64,000 nt of DNA. Origin: Mrakia gelida (Eukaryota; Basidiomycota; Tremellomycetes; Cystofilobasidiales; Mrakiaceae). The notes beneath the pieces were generated by a model. It saw only the letters and a list, made by a program, of their open reading frames with translations. It was not told where the DNA came from and ran no database searches. The translations under genes and the position numbers were made by a program. Location: assembly GCA_024345305.1 (NCBI GenBank), contig BRON01000005.1, forward strand, positions 2,005,802-2,069,801, given 5' to 3'. This document shows, one piece after another, positions 40,162 through 52,599 of the stretch (position 1 is its first letter; each line of letters begins with the position of its first letter).

Positions 40162-42561
40162 ACCATCACTCCTCCATACCTCCCTCACCACCCCACTCTA
40201 CTCCGAATGGCCTTCATCTTCACCACCTTCCTCCCTTCCTTGAGCGAGACGCGATCCCTGCCGCCTCCTCCTCCAACTCGGAACATCACTCATCTCCTCC
40301 CCACCTCTCACCCCTTCCTCGCTCCTCCTCCTCCTCGCTTACCCCTCGCTCCCCCTCCTCTACACCTCCTCCTGGAGCAGCCCCTCAAGCTCTCAAACCC
40401 CACTTCCTCCCTTCGGACAAGGAGCAGCCCAACGACGACGACGGATCGTTGGAAGGACGTCATCAGTCGCTCGACGCGGAGGAGGTTGACTATCAGGACG
40501 ACGAGGAGACCTTTGACGAGGCAGAGGGAGGAGCTGAGGGTACGGTTCAACTGGACAACGACCTCGATCGGAGCCAGGAGAAGGAGGAGGAGGACAACAA
40601 CCCCGACCAACCTCCTTCCCTCGACGCGTTCCCTCCAGGACAAGTCGACGAGCTCAACGGGATCGAGGAGGAGGAGGGAGCTCTTCCATTATCCTGCTCC
40701 CCACTCACCAAGCCAGGTCACAACGGACACGACGGACCGGTCGAGGTCGAGGACAAAGAGGAACCGGAACCGGTCGCGGACGACGAGGATCAGGGACAGC
40801 TCGAGGAGGAAGAGCTCGAGGAGGAAGGGGAGGAGAACCTCGTCGTGAACCAGGAGAACGTCGAGCTCGAAACAGCAGGAGATCAACAACTCGAGGATCA
40901 TCTACCCGTCGAGGAGGAGGAGGAGAACGAGGATGAACTTCAGCAGCATCAGCAGCAGGAGGAGGACGTCGGAGACAACGAGGAGTCTCGTCTGCAGGGT
41001 TGGGTTAGACGAAAGGAGGTCGATCGAATCAGAGAGGTCGCCGAAGAGTTGAAGTTGGAGGTCGGGAGGTCAAGGACGATGCTGAAGGAGCAGGATGGGG
41101 TTCTCGACGTGGCGACGCGTTCGTCCCAGAGGGACAAGTGAGTCCACCTCTCCGCTCTCTCCCAATCCCGAACCCACTCGCTGACATTCCCCTGCCCTTC
41201 CTCTCTTCAATCAGGTACAAAATCCGACAGCTCGAAGCCTCCACCGAGTTCGTTCGACCCTCCTTCCTTCTCCTCGACTCTCGCTCGCTCACCTTCGACG
41301 TGCACCCCTCGTTCTCATCTACAGGAACCTTCGGAACGACCTCGTCACCTCCAACGAGACCATCACGAACCTCAAGGCAACATGGAGAGAGCTCAGGACT
41401 GTTAGGGATCAGCGAGACGAGGTTATGTGAGTCTCGCGATTCGTCTCTTTCCTTCTTTGAACGACAAGCGAGCTGACCTCCTCCCTCTTTCACAACCAAC
41501 AGGGCTATGAACAACGAGTCTGTCTTCGAGAACGAGTGCGTTCATCCTTCCCTCTTCTCATCGCTCCCGAAGTCGCGTCGAAGACGAGCTTCCTGTCCCC
41601 GAGCTGCGTCAACCTGCCTCTTTTGGACTCGCTTCTTCTCGTACATCTTTTCAGGCGACTTGAGATGGAACTGGACGATCTCACCATGTGCGTACATCTT
41701 CCCGACATTTCCTTCGCCCACCTTAAGTCGCGTTGACTGACCTCGTCGTGATCCTCTCCTTTCCGAACAGCTCTCACGGAAACGACGTCGAGTTCCTCAC
41801 CGCTTCACTCGATCAGGTGGAGGACGAGTCGGATCGATCAGAACGGCAACTCATGATCTACGAGAAGAACTTGGAGAGAACGATGGGTGATCTCGAGACG
41901 ATGGAGCACGATCTCCAGTGAGTCTAGACGCGCTTCGACTCGTCCCTCGCGGCTCTTTCGCAAACGAGGACTGACGACGCTCCTCCTTCTCCTCACAGGA
42001 CCTCCAAGACCTACATCACCGAACTCAGTTCCAAGAACACCGCTCTCGGTCGGGAGAACCTCGAACTCCAGTCGCAGGTCAAGTGAGTTGCTCATTCCCT
42101 CTCTTTCGGACGCGCCTTCCCTCGTCGTGGAACCGCATCTGACCCCGCTCGCCTTCGCTTTCGTTTCCATCCTCAGCGATCTGGTCTTCTGCCTCGTTAC
42201 CGCTCACAAAGCTGCTCGAGGTCATCAAGCTCTTCAACGATCTGGCTCTCGCTCGTTCTCGTGAGTCAACGCAACTTCGCATTTCGATCTTCTCGACGAA
42301 ACGAACGCTGATCTCAACCCTTCTGACCCTCGTTTCGGTGCCTACGCAGGTCTCTTCAAGCCTCGAACACCAAAACTCAAACCATCCTCGCTCAGCAGCT
42401 CAAGCAGATCGACTCGCAGAGGGGTGATCTTATCAAGCAGCTCGCGTAAGTTCAGCTTCACCTCCCTTCGTCCTCGACAAAGCTCACTTCCTCGTTCCTT
42501 CCCCCTTCAACAGAGTCAAGTCGAGGCAGCTAACCAGATCGGAAGACCAAGTTCTCGTCTA
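40162..42561 (+). CDS. Acidic coiled-coil protein, truncated at its 3' end by the element array
   Basis: An acceptor at 40161 (CCCTACAG) opens a long exon (DHHSSIPPSPPHS) with an acidic, Glu/Gln-rich N-terminus; the true first exon was not found. From about 40990 the product is coiled coil, spread over small exons: EVDRIREVAEELKLEVGRSR, YKIRQLEAST, NDLVTSNETITNLKATWREL, VEFLTASLDQVEDESDRSER, ELSSKNTALGRENLELQSQV, ASNTKTQTILAQQLKQIDSQ. The last exon (VKSRQLTRSEDQVLV) runs straight into the element; the TAA stop is formed by its terminal CTAACGG. The original C-terminus is therefore missing. Function unknown; the coiled coil suggests a cytoskeletal or scaffold role. Confidence 0.55.
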
Positions 42562-45500
42562 ACGGTATGCGCCCCGTTCCTGCCTCCAGGAACGGTCGAT
42601 TCCGTGGAGTCGACTCCACGGATCCGTGGAGTCCGGACCGTTCCAGCAGCCTCCTCGGACTCCACGGACTTTGCGTCGCTTCGTTCTCCCTCCCCTTGTC
42701 ACCGAATCGCAAACGGAAAAGACGACCAGCGAGATCTACCTATGAAGCACAATGTATCAGAAGTACAGACTCATACGATAAAATCTGCATTGTCGACAGC
42801 GACTCTCCCGAGAGGTACCTCAAAACGATGAAGAGGGCGAGCTCGAGCTGACTTCCGCGAGTTCTTTTCGGAGGAGCTCAATCCTCTCTCTTTCAGCTGC
42901 CCTGTATATTCAAGGCCGAAACCGCGGATTGTAAAGAGCTGGAGTCGTTGGTACATAGCTCTAGTATGTCCCGTAACAAGGGCTTAGCTTTAGAGTGAAG
43001 ATTTGCCGACGTCTCGAGGTTGAAACGTATGAGCTCAAGCTCACCTCCCAGCTCCTCCTCCTTTCTCCTATGCAAGTCTGAGCCTCGTGGTAAGAAAATT
43101 TGCTCGCTCGAAGGGGGAACGCGTTCTCTATACCCGGCCTCCTGACTAATCTGTTTTCAGATTTTGAGTTACTGCTAGAGTCGTTGCGCAGCGGCAGCGA
43201 ACCTGTCGACGGAAGGGCCTTCTCGTTCGTTCAAGCTCAACATCGACCTCCTCCCCTCTCTCCCTCCTCTCTCGCTTACCTCCTACAACAGCAGCTGCAC
43301 TCTTCCTGGACCTCCTGCCTCTTTGATGCTCTAGGATCAACCTGGGTGATGGGAGGGTGGTTTCATAAATCGGTCTACGAAGCCGTAGACCGAAGGGGAC
43401 GAGCTCCGAGTCAATCGCGTGTCTTCGACGAGAAGTCGCGGAGCTGCTCTCTCCCCCAACCACATCGACATTGACCTCTTCCCTTGACACCTTCCTTTCC
43501 ATTTCTCACTTCCCCTTACCAACAACTTGTCAGATCCTACGAGGGACCAGCCTCCTTCCCAAGCACCCACTGGAGCAGTGCTCGAACGGAACGGCAGTTG
43601 GTGAGCTCCCTTGCCTTATCGCTCCCTTATCGCTTCCCTTCCTCAACCCCTCCTCCTCCTCTCGCAAAGGAAGGGAAGTCCTTTCTCTCCAGCTTCTATG
43701 TTGGGAGAGCATCATTTGGGGTTAATAGAACCCACTGAGAACCTGGATGTATGCTGGGAAGGTCTCGCGTTGGAAGGAAGGAAGGAGGAGCTCGCTCGCT
43801 TGCTCATGACTCGGTCTTGCCCTCCTCCTTCCCTTCCCTCCTCCACGAGCAAGCTCGATGCTGACTCTCTTTCCTCCCCTTCTCTTCCTACCAGGAACTT
43901 CTTCATCACTCCTCCTCTACTCCTATCCATCCAACGGACCCCATCCCCTCTCATCACCCTCTCGAGCTTCCTTCGAAAGCGACCTCAGCCAAACCTCCTT
44001 CCCCTTTGGAACCCTCGCTGAACGAGCGCTCGAGAGACCTTCTCGTAGGATTCAAGTGAGTCTTTTGCTTTCTGCTATGGAGGTGGGGGTAGGGAAAGGT
44101 CGGATGAGGTGTGATTTGCCTTGGGAAGGGGAGGGAAGGGAGGGGGAACGAAGAAGGAAGGAGGAGTTGCGAGCCCGAGCTGACCATCGTCCTTCCCTTC
44201 ACCCCACTCGCTCTCCCTCCTTCCCCTTGCACTCTCAGGCTTTTCCTTCAATACTGTATGTCCCTCTTGCATACACCAATCCTCCCATACCACCCATCCA
44301 CCATTTGGTTCTGTTCTGACTCTCGATTGGCCTGCTCTTGTTCGTGCTTGAGCAGATGAGCTTCCCGTGCCCGAGAGCTATCTGCCACGGCCTCTCGCCC
44401 TTCTCCACCCTCGCTAAACTCACTCAGCATGTGAAGGATATCCACCAAGCTGAAGTCCGTCTTTCTGGAGGTCTCAAAGGTGCGCTTGCATGCATCATCA
44501 CCGTGTTCGCTTCGTTCAAGCTCAACACCCATTTCTTCCTCCCTCCCTCTCGTTCTTCCATCCCCTCTCCTCTCAGTTCCTCGTGGAAGCAACAGATCGT
44601 TCTTCTGCCCTCGACCTCACTCGGAACCTCATTGCTCCCGTACCCCGGATGCGTTTCATAAGCACTGGAAGACCTGCACGGTGACTGAACCTCTGCATCC
44701 GCTCTTCCCTTCTCCTCTCGTTCACTCTTCATCTCCTTCTCCCCAACCCGACACTACCCCTCCGCCAACACAGGATCAGCTGGAGGAGGAGGTGCCTGCT
44801 TACCCTGCTCACCTAGGGGATGGGGAAGGGTTTGGTTCTGGGATGGACATAGGGGAGGGAGAGGGAGAGACCGAGCGAGGTGGTGGCGAGGGAGTTGGAG
44901 GGAGTGCGAGTGGGTTGAGCTTGAGTGGGACGAGGAAGGGGAAGGACCGCGTGGTTGTTGGTGGGAGAGAGGGTGGTGGTGGGGAGGATGGGAACCCTTC
45001 GGAAGGTGGAGGGGTTGGTGCTGCATGTGGGATGGATGGAGTCGAGGGCGAGGTCTCTTCGGACAATGGTGAGTTTCTCGCGTTCTGTTCCGTCACTCTC
45101 GTTTGCTCTCTCGCTTGAGAATATGGACTCGTGCTGATCCTCAAACCCTTCTTCCCTCCATCAGGCTCAACAGCATTGGTTCCTAGAGACGACGGGGCTG
45201 GGAACAACAGCCTCAGGGGACTCACGATCGGAGGATCTTTCGTTCGAGACGCGTTCTGGAAGGGACCTCATCTCGCCAGTTTGTTCTTCTTCTCCTCCCT
45301 CCTCCTTGCTCTCCCCCTTCCTTCCTGACCCTGACCTTTCTCCTCTTCCTCCTCTCAGCCACTCCTGCTCTCAATATCGCCTCTCTTGCTGTTAACACTC
45401 GCATCGGCCTCGTCATCTCAACCCACGAGGACTCTCACGGAGGAGGTGTTCGTCCCTCTCGCATCGGACACCATCTTGCACTCCACACTCCGTCCCTCTC

Positions 45501-46570
45501 CTCCTCCCAGCGGAAGACTCTCACCCGAGATGCCACCCACCTCCTCAACCTCTCTTCCTCTCTCGACACCTCCGACTACGCTTCCCTCGCCAACAACCAA
45601 GACGCGATCGGCCTCCTCCTCTCGACGAGTTCAGGCTCGACCGTCCCTATGGTCGAGGGACTCGCTGTGAGGTCAGGAATAGGGTGTGGGAGCTGTGGAG
45701 CTGTCTACAAGGATGGCGACTCCCTCCGAAGCCACCGTCACAAGAGGCACGGAGGAACGAACCTCGCTCCCACTCCCGCCTACTTCCAACGGCTCTTCCC
45801 CGACGCTCACCTCCCCGCCTTCGCCGTTCCTCCTCCCTCCCACGACTCCACCAACTTTGTTCCTCCTCCCCCTCCCAAGGTCCCACGATCGGATCCCCTC
45901 TCGGCATCAGCAGCCTTCCTTCTCAAGCAGCAGAACGAGATACTCTCCTCCCTTCCCATCCCCAGCGACAAGCTCGACAATTCCCTCTACCATCAACCAG
46001 TCTACCAGAACCCTCTCGGCTACGGCTCCTTCATCCGACCCTACCCTCTCGCCATCCTTCGCTCAGCCATCTCCCCCGCCCACAACTACCGATCCTCGGA
46101 CAAGACTCGAATCGAAGACCGCGACCCTCTGCGAAACGTCTGGGTCCACGTTCAGGATCTCGCCTTAGGGGTTCGGAAGTACGGGACGAACCCGAGCGAG
46201 TTCGCTGTGGCGAGGAAGATCGGGATGGGGGACGGGTCGGTGCAGATCTCGGAGGACATGGTCGAGGAAGAGCGAGGAGGGAAGGGACCGACGAGGATCT
46301 TCAAGCCGCGGCTCGCGGATTCGACCCTCAAACGATACAGCAGGGATTCAAGCTCGCTCATCCTCTTTGCCCTCAGGGTCACGCCAACGGTCTACCGAAA
46401 CCCCATCCCCATCCCTCAGGGCGAGCTCGCACCTCCTCCAATCATCTCCCCTCCTCCCTCCTCCTCCTCCTTCACCACCTCCATCGACCTTCCCTCCTTC
46501 CACACCACCGAGCGGATGGTACTCGCAGCCAACACCCTCCGTCAGGTCCTCCAGAGGGACGTCCTCGCCC
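42559..46570 (+). mobile_element. Subtelomeric recombinase-helicase element, copy 1 (truncated, 4.0 kb)
   Basis: Begins with CTAACGG fused to the coiled-coil gene and ends where copy 2 begins. It carries the palindromic left end, an untranslated leader of about 470 bases and the N-terminal zinc-finger part of the element gene. It is nearly base-for-base identical to copy 2 with a constant offset of 4,011 bases, except in its last ~260 bases, where it matches copy 3 better. Confidence 0.75.
42574..42669. repeat. Left-end palindrome block, copy 1
   Basis: Hairpin with 9-bp arms at 42574-42582/42587-42595 (arm CCGTTCCTG, loop CCTC). A perfect 20-bp palindrome at 42602-42621 overlaps a perfect 22-bp palindrome at 42612-42633, so two mutually exclusive folds exist. 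A third instance of the inner string (GGACTCCACGGAC) lies at 42657-42669. Confidence 0.8.
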
Positions 46571-46862
46571 TAACGGTATGCGCCCCGTTCCTGCCTCCAG
46601 GAACGGTCGATTCCGTGGAGTCGACTCCACGGATCCGTGGAGTCCGGACCGTTCCAGCAGCCTCCTCGGACTCCACGGACTTTGCGTCGCTTCGTTCTCC
46701 CTCCCCTTGTCACCGAATCGCAAACGGAAAAGACGACCAGCGAGATCTACCTATGAAGCACAATGTATCAGAAGTACAGACTCATACGATAAAATCTGCA
46801 TTGTCGACAGCGACTCTCCCGAGAGGTACCTCAAAACGATGAAGAGGGCGAGCTCGAGCTGA
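43029..46862 (+). pseudogene. Element gene, copy 1, truncated after the DUF3505-like region
   Basis: Starts at ATG 43029 (MSSSSPPSSSSF) and has an intron with a GTAAG donor and TTTTCAG acceptor before DFELLLESLRSGSEPVDGRA. Later exons give a C2H2-like finger (FPCPRAICHGL...LTQHVKDIHQ) and the DUF3505/OrsD-like finger (CGSCGAVYKDGDSLRSHRHK). Native sequence stops at RQVLQRDVL (46566); from there the frame runs on through the left end of copy 2 to 46862. The recombinase-like and helicase domains are absent. Confidence 0.65.
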
Positions 46863-49800
46863 CTTCCGCGAGTTCTTTTCGGAGGAGCTCAATCCTCTCT
46901 CTTTCAGCTGCCCTGTATATTCAAGGCCGAAACCGCGGATTGTAAAGAGCTGGAGTCGTTGGTACATAGCTCTAGTATGTCCCGTAACAAGGGCTTAGCT
47001 TTAGAGTGAAGATTTGCCGACGTCTCGAGGTTGAAACGTATGAGCTCAAGCTCACCTCCCAGCTCCTCCTCCTTTCTCCTATGCAAGTCTGAGCCTCGTG
47101 GTAAGAAAATTTGCTCGCTCGAAGGGGGAACGCGTTCTCTATACCCGGCCTCCTGACTAATCTGTTTTCAGATTTTGAGTTACTGCTAGAGTCGTTGCGC
47201 AGCGGCAGCGAACCTGTCGACGGAAGGGCCTTCTCGTTCGTTCAAGCTCAACATCGACCTCCTCCCCTCTCTCCCTCCTCTCTCGCTTACCTCCTACAAC
47301 AGCAGCTGCACTCTTCCTGGACCTCCTGCCTCTTTGATGCTCTAGGATCAACCTGGGTGATGGGAGGGTGGTTTCATAAATCGGTCTACGAAGCCGTAGA
47401 CCGAAGGGGACGAGCTCCGAGTCAATCGCGTGTCTTCGACGAGAAGTCGCGGAGCTGCTCTCTCCCCCAACCACATCGACATTGACCTCTTCCCTTGACA
47501 CCTTCCTTTCCATTTCTCACTTCCCCTTACCAACAACTTGTCAGATCCTACGAGGGACCAGCCTCCTTCCCAAGCACCCACTGGAGCAGTGCTCGAACGG
47601 AACGGCAGTTGGTGAGCTCCCTTGCCTTATCGCTCCCTTATCGCTTCCCTTCCTCAACCCCTCCTCCTCCTCTCGCAAAGGAAGGGAAGTCCTTTCTCTC
47701 CAGCTTCTATGTTGGGAGAGCATCATTTGGGGTTAATAGAACCCACTGAGAACCTGGATGTATGCTGGGAAGGTCTCGCGTTGGAAGGAAGGAAGGAGGA
47801 GCTCGCTCGCTTGCTCATGACTCGGTCTTGCCCTCCTCCTTCCCTTCCCTCCTCCACGAGCAAGCTCGATGCTGACTCTCTTTCCTCCCCTTCTCTTCCT
47901 ACCAGGAACTTCTTCATCACTCCTCCTCTACTCCTATCCATCCAACGGACCCCATCCCCTCTCATCACCCTCTCGAGCTTCCTTCGAAAGCGACCTCAGC
48001 CAAACCTCCTTCCCCTTTGGAACCCTCGCTGAACGAGCGCTCGAGAGACCTTCTCGTAGGATTCAAGTGAGTCTTTTGCTTTCTGCTATGGAGGTGGGGG
48101 TAGGGAAAGGTCGGATGAGGTGTGATTTGCCTTGGGAAGGGGAGGGAAGGGAGGGGGAACGAAGAAGGAAGGAGGAGTTGCGAGCCCGAGCTGACCATCG
48201 TCCTTCCCTTCACCCCACTCGCTCTCCCTCCTTCCCCTTGCACTCTCAGGCTTTTCCTTCAATACTGTATGTCCCTCTTGCATACACCAATCCTCCCATA
48301 CCACCCATCCACCATTTGGTTCTGTTCTGACTCTCGATTGGCCTGCTCTTGTTCGTGCTTGAGCAGATGAGCTTCCCGTGCCCGAGAGCTATCTGCCACG
48401 GCCTCTCGCCCTTCTCCACCCTCGCTAAACTCACTCAGCATGTGAAGGATATCCACCAAGCTGAAGTCCGTCTTTCTGGAGGTCTCAAAGGTGCGCTTGC
48501 ATGCATCATCACCGTGTTCGCTTCGTTCAAGCTCAACACCCATTTCTTCCTCCCTCCCTCTCGTTCTTCCATCCCCTCTCCTCTCAGTTCCTCGTGGAAG
48601 CAACAGATCGTTCTTCTGCCCTCGACCTCACTCGGAACCTCATTGCTCCCGTACCCCGGATGCGTTTCATAAGCACTGGAAGACCTGCACGGTGACTGAA
48701 CCTCTGCATCCGCTCTTCCCTTCTCCTCTCGTTCACTCTTCATCTCCTTCTCCCCAACCCGACACTACCCCTCCGCCAACACAGGATCAGCTGGAGGAGG
48801 AGGTGCCTGCTTACCCTGCTCACCTAGGGGATGGGGAAGGGTTTGGTTCTGGGATGGACATAGGGGAGGGAGAGGGAGAGACCGAGCGAGGTGGTGGCGA
48901 GGGAGTTGGAGGGAGTGCGAGTGGGTTGAGCTTGAGTGGGACGAGGAAGGGGAAGGACCGCGTGGTTGTTGGTGGGAGAGAGGGTGGTGGTGGGGAGGAT
49001 GGGAACCCTTCGGAAGGTGGAGGGGTTGGTGCTGCATGTGGGATGGATGGAGTCGAGGGCGAGGTCTCTTCGGACAATGGTGAGTTTCTCGCGTTCTGTT
49101 CCGTCACTCTCGTTTGCTCTCTCGCTTGAGAATATGGACTCGTGCTGATCCTCAAACCCTTCTTCCCTCCATCAGGCTCAACAGCATTGGTTCCTAGAGA
49201 CGACGGGGCTGGGAACAACAGCCTCAGGGGACTCACGATCGGAGGATCTTTCGTTCGAGACGCGTTCTGGAAGGGACCTCATCTCGCCAGTTTGTTCTTC
49301 TTCTCCTCCCTCCTCCTTGCTCTCCCCCTTCCTTCCTGACCCTGACCTTTCTCCTCTTCCTCCTCTCAGCCACTCCTGCTCTCAATATCGCCTCTCTTGC
49401 TGTTAACACTCGCATCGGCCTCGTCATCTCAACCCACGAGGACTCTCACGGAGGAGGTGTTCGTCCCTCTCGCATCGGACACCATCTTGCACTCCACACT
49501 CCGTCCCTCTCCTCCTCCCAGCGGAAGACTCTCACCCGAGATGCCACCCACCTCCTCAACCTCTCTTCCTCTCTCGACACCTCCGACTACGCTTCCCTCG
49601 CCAACAACCAAGACGCGATCGGCCTCCTCCTCTCGACGAGTTCAGGCTCGACCGTCCCTATGGTCGAGGGACTCGCTGTGAGGTCAGGAATAGGGTGTGG
49701 GAGCTGTGGAGCTGTCTACAAGGATGGCGACTCCCTCCGAAGCCACCGTCACAAGAGGCACGGAGGAACGAACCTCGCTCCCACTCCCGCCTACTTCCAA

Positions 49801-52585
49801 CGGCTCTTCCCCGACGCTCACCTCCCCGCCTTCGCCGTTCCTCCTCCCTCCCACGACTCCACCAACTTTGTTCCTCCTCCCCCTCCCAAGGTCCCACGAT
49901 CGGATCCCCTCTCGGCATCAGCAGCCTTCCTTCTCAAGCAGCAGAACGAGATACTCTCCTCCCTTCCCATCCCCAGCGACAAGCTCGACAATTCCCTCTA
50001 CCATCAACCAGTCTACCAGAACCCTCTCGGCTACGGCTCCTTCATCCGACCCTACCCTCTCGCCATCCTTCGCTCAGCCATCTCCCCCGCCCACAACTAC
50101 CGATCCTCGGACAAGACTCGAATCGAAGACCGCGACCCTCTGCGAAACGTCTGGGTCCACGTTCAGGATCTCGCCTTAGGGGTTCGGAAGTACGGGACGA
50201 ACCCGAGCGAGTTCGCTGTGGCGAGGAAGATCGGGATGGGGGACGGGTCGGTGCAGATCTCGGAGGACATGGTCGAGGAAGAGCGAGGAGGGAAGGGACC
50301 GACGAGGATCTTCAAGCCGCGGCTTGCGGATTCGACCCTCAAACGATACAGCAGGGACGCAAGCTCGCTCATCCTCTTCGCCCTCAGGGTCACGCCAACG
50401 GTCTACCGAAACCCCATCCCCATCCCTCAGGGCGAGCTCGCACCTCCTCCAATCATCTCCCCTCCTCCTTCCTCCTCCTCCTTCTCCACCTCCATCGACC
50501 TTCCCTCCTTGCACACCACCGAGCGGATGGTACTCGCAGCCAACACCCTCCGTCAGATCCTCCAGAGGGACGTCCTCACCCAGCCGAACGGGGTCTTCGG
50601 AGGAGAAGGAAGAGGAGGAGTCGAGGAGTCGAAGGAGGTTCAGGACGCCCTTCTCCAGTTCCTCCTTGCGATCTACTCCCCTCGATACTCATCCACTCCT
50701 CCTCGGGGCCAGATGGTCCTAGATCAGTTCCTAATCTGCCTTTCCCTCGCCGCCGGAGGAGGCTTTCGGGAGATCGGATCGTTCGGACCTCAGCTCGCGT
50801 CCTGCGAGTTCTTCGTTCGACTCGTCGTCTACCGCCTAGTGCTGGACGAGATTGGATGGGGAGAGGTTAGGGAGTTGGATGAAGCTGAGGTTGGAGCAGT
50901 GCCAGTGTCGAGAGGGTAAGTCGGTTGTCTTGATCGCTTTGCGGTTTCGAAACGCGTCGCTCACCTCTCTCTCTTTCTTCTTTCTCAGTCTCGACTCGCC
51001 GCTCTTCGAACTCGTCACAGCTCACCCCAACGGAGCTCAAGTCACACCCTTCGTCGTCCTTCGAGCTACTCGCTATCCCATCTCCCACGCCATCACCGCT
51101 GCTGGACCCGTCGTCTCCATCCAACCCCTCCACGACCCAGTCGAAGGCCACCTCCTCCCTCTCCTCTCCTACAACCGCTTCATCTCCCTCACCGCTATTG
51201 CCGACGCAGCCAAGGGAGCCATCGCATCAGCTGCTTCCTTGATCAAGACCCTCACCTTCTCGGCAGACCTCTCAGCAGTTGGCCGAACGATGGAAGGAGT
51301 GACGGTCGGAGGAGTTGCGGGAGAGGTTGGAGGATCGATCTTCACGGATCCATCAAACTGCATCAAGCTCGGGATACCTCGGAACCAACAGGCTCTCCTC
51401 CTCTCCCTCTCTCTCTCCAACTCCAAGCTCTGGATCTCAAACCCCTCGGATCCTCTCAAACCCCAGCTCAACCTTCCTCACGCCCGAGCCTTCCTTCACT
51501 CCCTAGCCGCCGCGAAGCTCAACCTCCTCGTCGCCATCCACCTCTCCTCCCCTGGAGGTCGAGCTTCGGAACTCGTTACTCAGCAGCTCACCCGAACGGT
51601 CGACCACGGCTCCTCTCTCTTCATCACCTCCAACCGACTCGCCGTTCGTACGGAGGTCAACAAGACAGGAACGAAGACCATCCATCGCTTCGTGTCGCCG
51701 ACCCTCGTGCCTCTCGTCATCCAGCTCTTCGGAGTCGTACAACCCTTCGCTCTCTACCTTCTCTCCCTCCTCCACTCTCTCAGCCCTCTGGACAACAACC
51801 TCGACGTTCAGACCACCTTCAGGACGTTCCTTTGGACGAACGGTGTCGGGAAGCAGATCGTTGCCGCCGACCTCAGATCCCACCTCAAGCTCGCCTTCGT
51901 CTTGTCAGGCTCGTCGTCGGGAGTCGGGCTCCAAACGGTTCGACACGCCGAAGTCTTCATCAGTCGGATCATCCTTCCTCTCCTCGGATCCGACGCTAAC
52001 GGACTCCTCGTCGCTCTGGAGACTCAGTCGAGCCAACGAGGCCACTCGCTCAAGACGGACGAGGCCGCTTACGGAAACACCGACTCCAGTGGTGGGATTC
52101 GGGACTTGGCTGCTTTTGGAGACGCGACGAATGCGATGAGGGTCGTGAGCCTGTACCAACTCGCGTTGGGAGTGGATCCTGTGAGTCTTTGCCTCCATGT
52201 TCGTTCTCGATCTTCACGCGACACCTCGTGCTGACCAACCCTCCTCTTCCCCCTCCTCCGCTACGCTACGCAGGTTCTCAAGATCGACCGCTTGCCCGAC
52301 AGGCTGGATCTGTTTCTTGGGCGTAGCTCTCATCCGTCGGTGAGTCCTTCCTCCCTTCTCTCTTCTGGCGACGTCCCTCGCCTGACTGACGCGTCTCTCT
52401 TCCTCTCCTTCTCTTCAGCTCTCCTCCAAGCGTCCCTCCTCCTCTTCTCTCTCTTCCTCCCAACCTCTCTTCAAACGTCCCACACCAGCACCACCCTCCC
52501 CTCCTCCAGTCTCAGGGTACGACGACGAAGGATCCGAGCCGATGGAGCTAAGTCGCGACGACGCGGCAGGAGGAGGAGGAGATCC
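46571..52585 (+). mobile_element. Subtelomeric recombinase-helicase element, copy 2 (truncated, 6.0 kb)
   Basis: Starts at the TAACGG of the junction with copy 1 and ends at the CTAACGG of copy 3. It keeps the left palindromes, the zinc-finger region and the whole recombinase-like region but is cut before the helicase, at a point equivalent to about 58538 in copy 3. Confidence 0.75.
46585..46680. repeat. Left-end palindrome block, copy 2
   Basis: Identical to the block of copy 1 at a 4,011-base offset: hairpin arms at 46585-46593/46598-46606, 22-bp palindrome at 46623-46644, and the third instance of the inner string at 46668-46680. Confidence 0.8.
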
Positions 52586-52588
52586 TAA
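47040..52588 (+). pseudogene. Element gene, copy 2, lacking the helicase
   Basis: Same start and exon plan as copy 1, continuing through the DUF3505-like finger (about 49690-49765) and an intron at about 50918-50989 into the recombinase-like region (LDSPLFELVTAHPNG to QRGHSLKTDEAAYGN). No frameshift or premature stop was seen up to MELSRDDAAGGGGDP, where copy 3 begins. Native sequence therefore ends between the recombinase-like and helicase domains. A finger-plus-recombinase protein could still be made. Confidence 0.6.
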
Positions 52589-52599
52589 CGGTATGCGTG

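Noticed and set aside
42559..50582. The 4,011-base direct repeat as a pure assembly duplication
   Set aside because: Not fully excluded, but copy 1 and copy 2 differ in their last ~260 bases and end at different points, which a simple duplication artefact would not produce.
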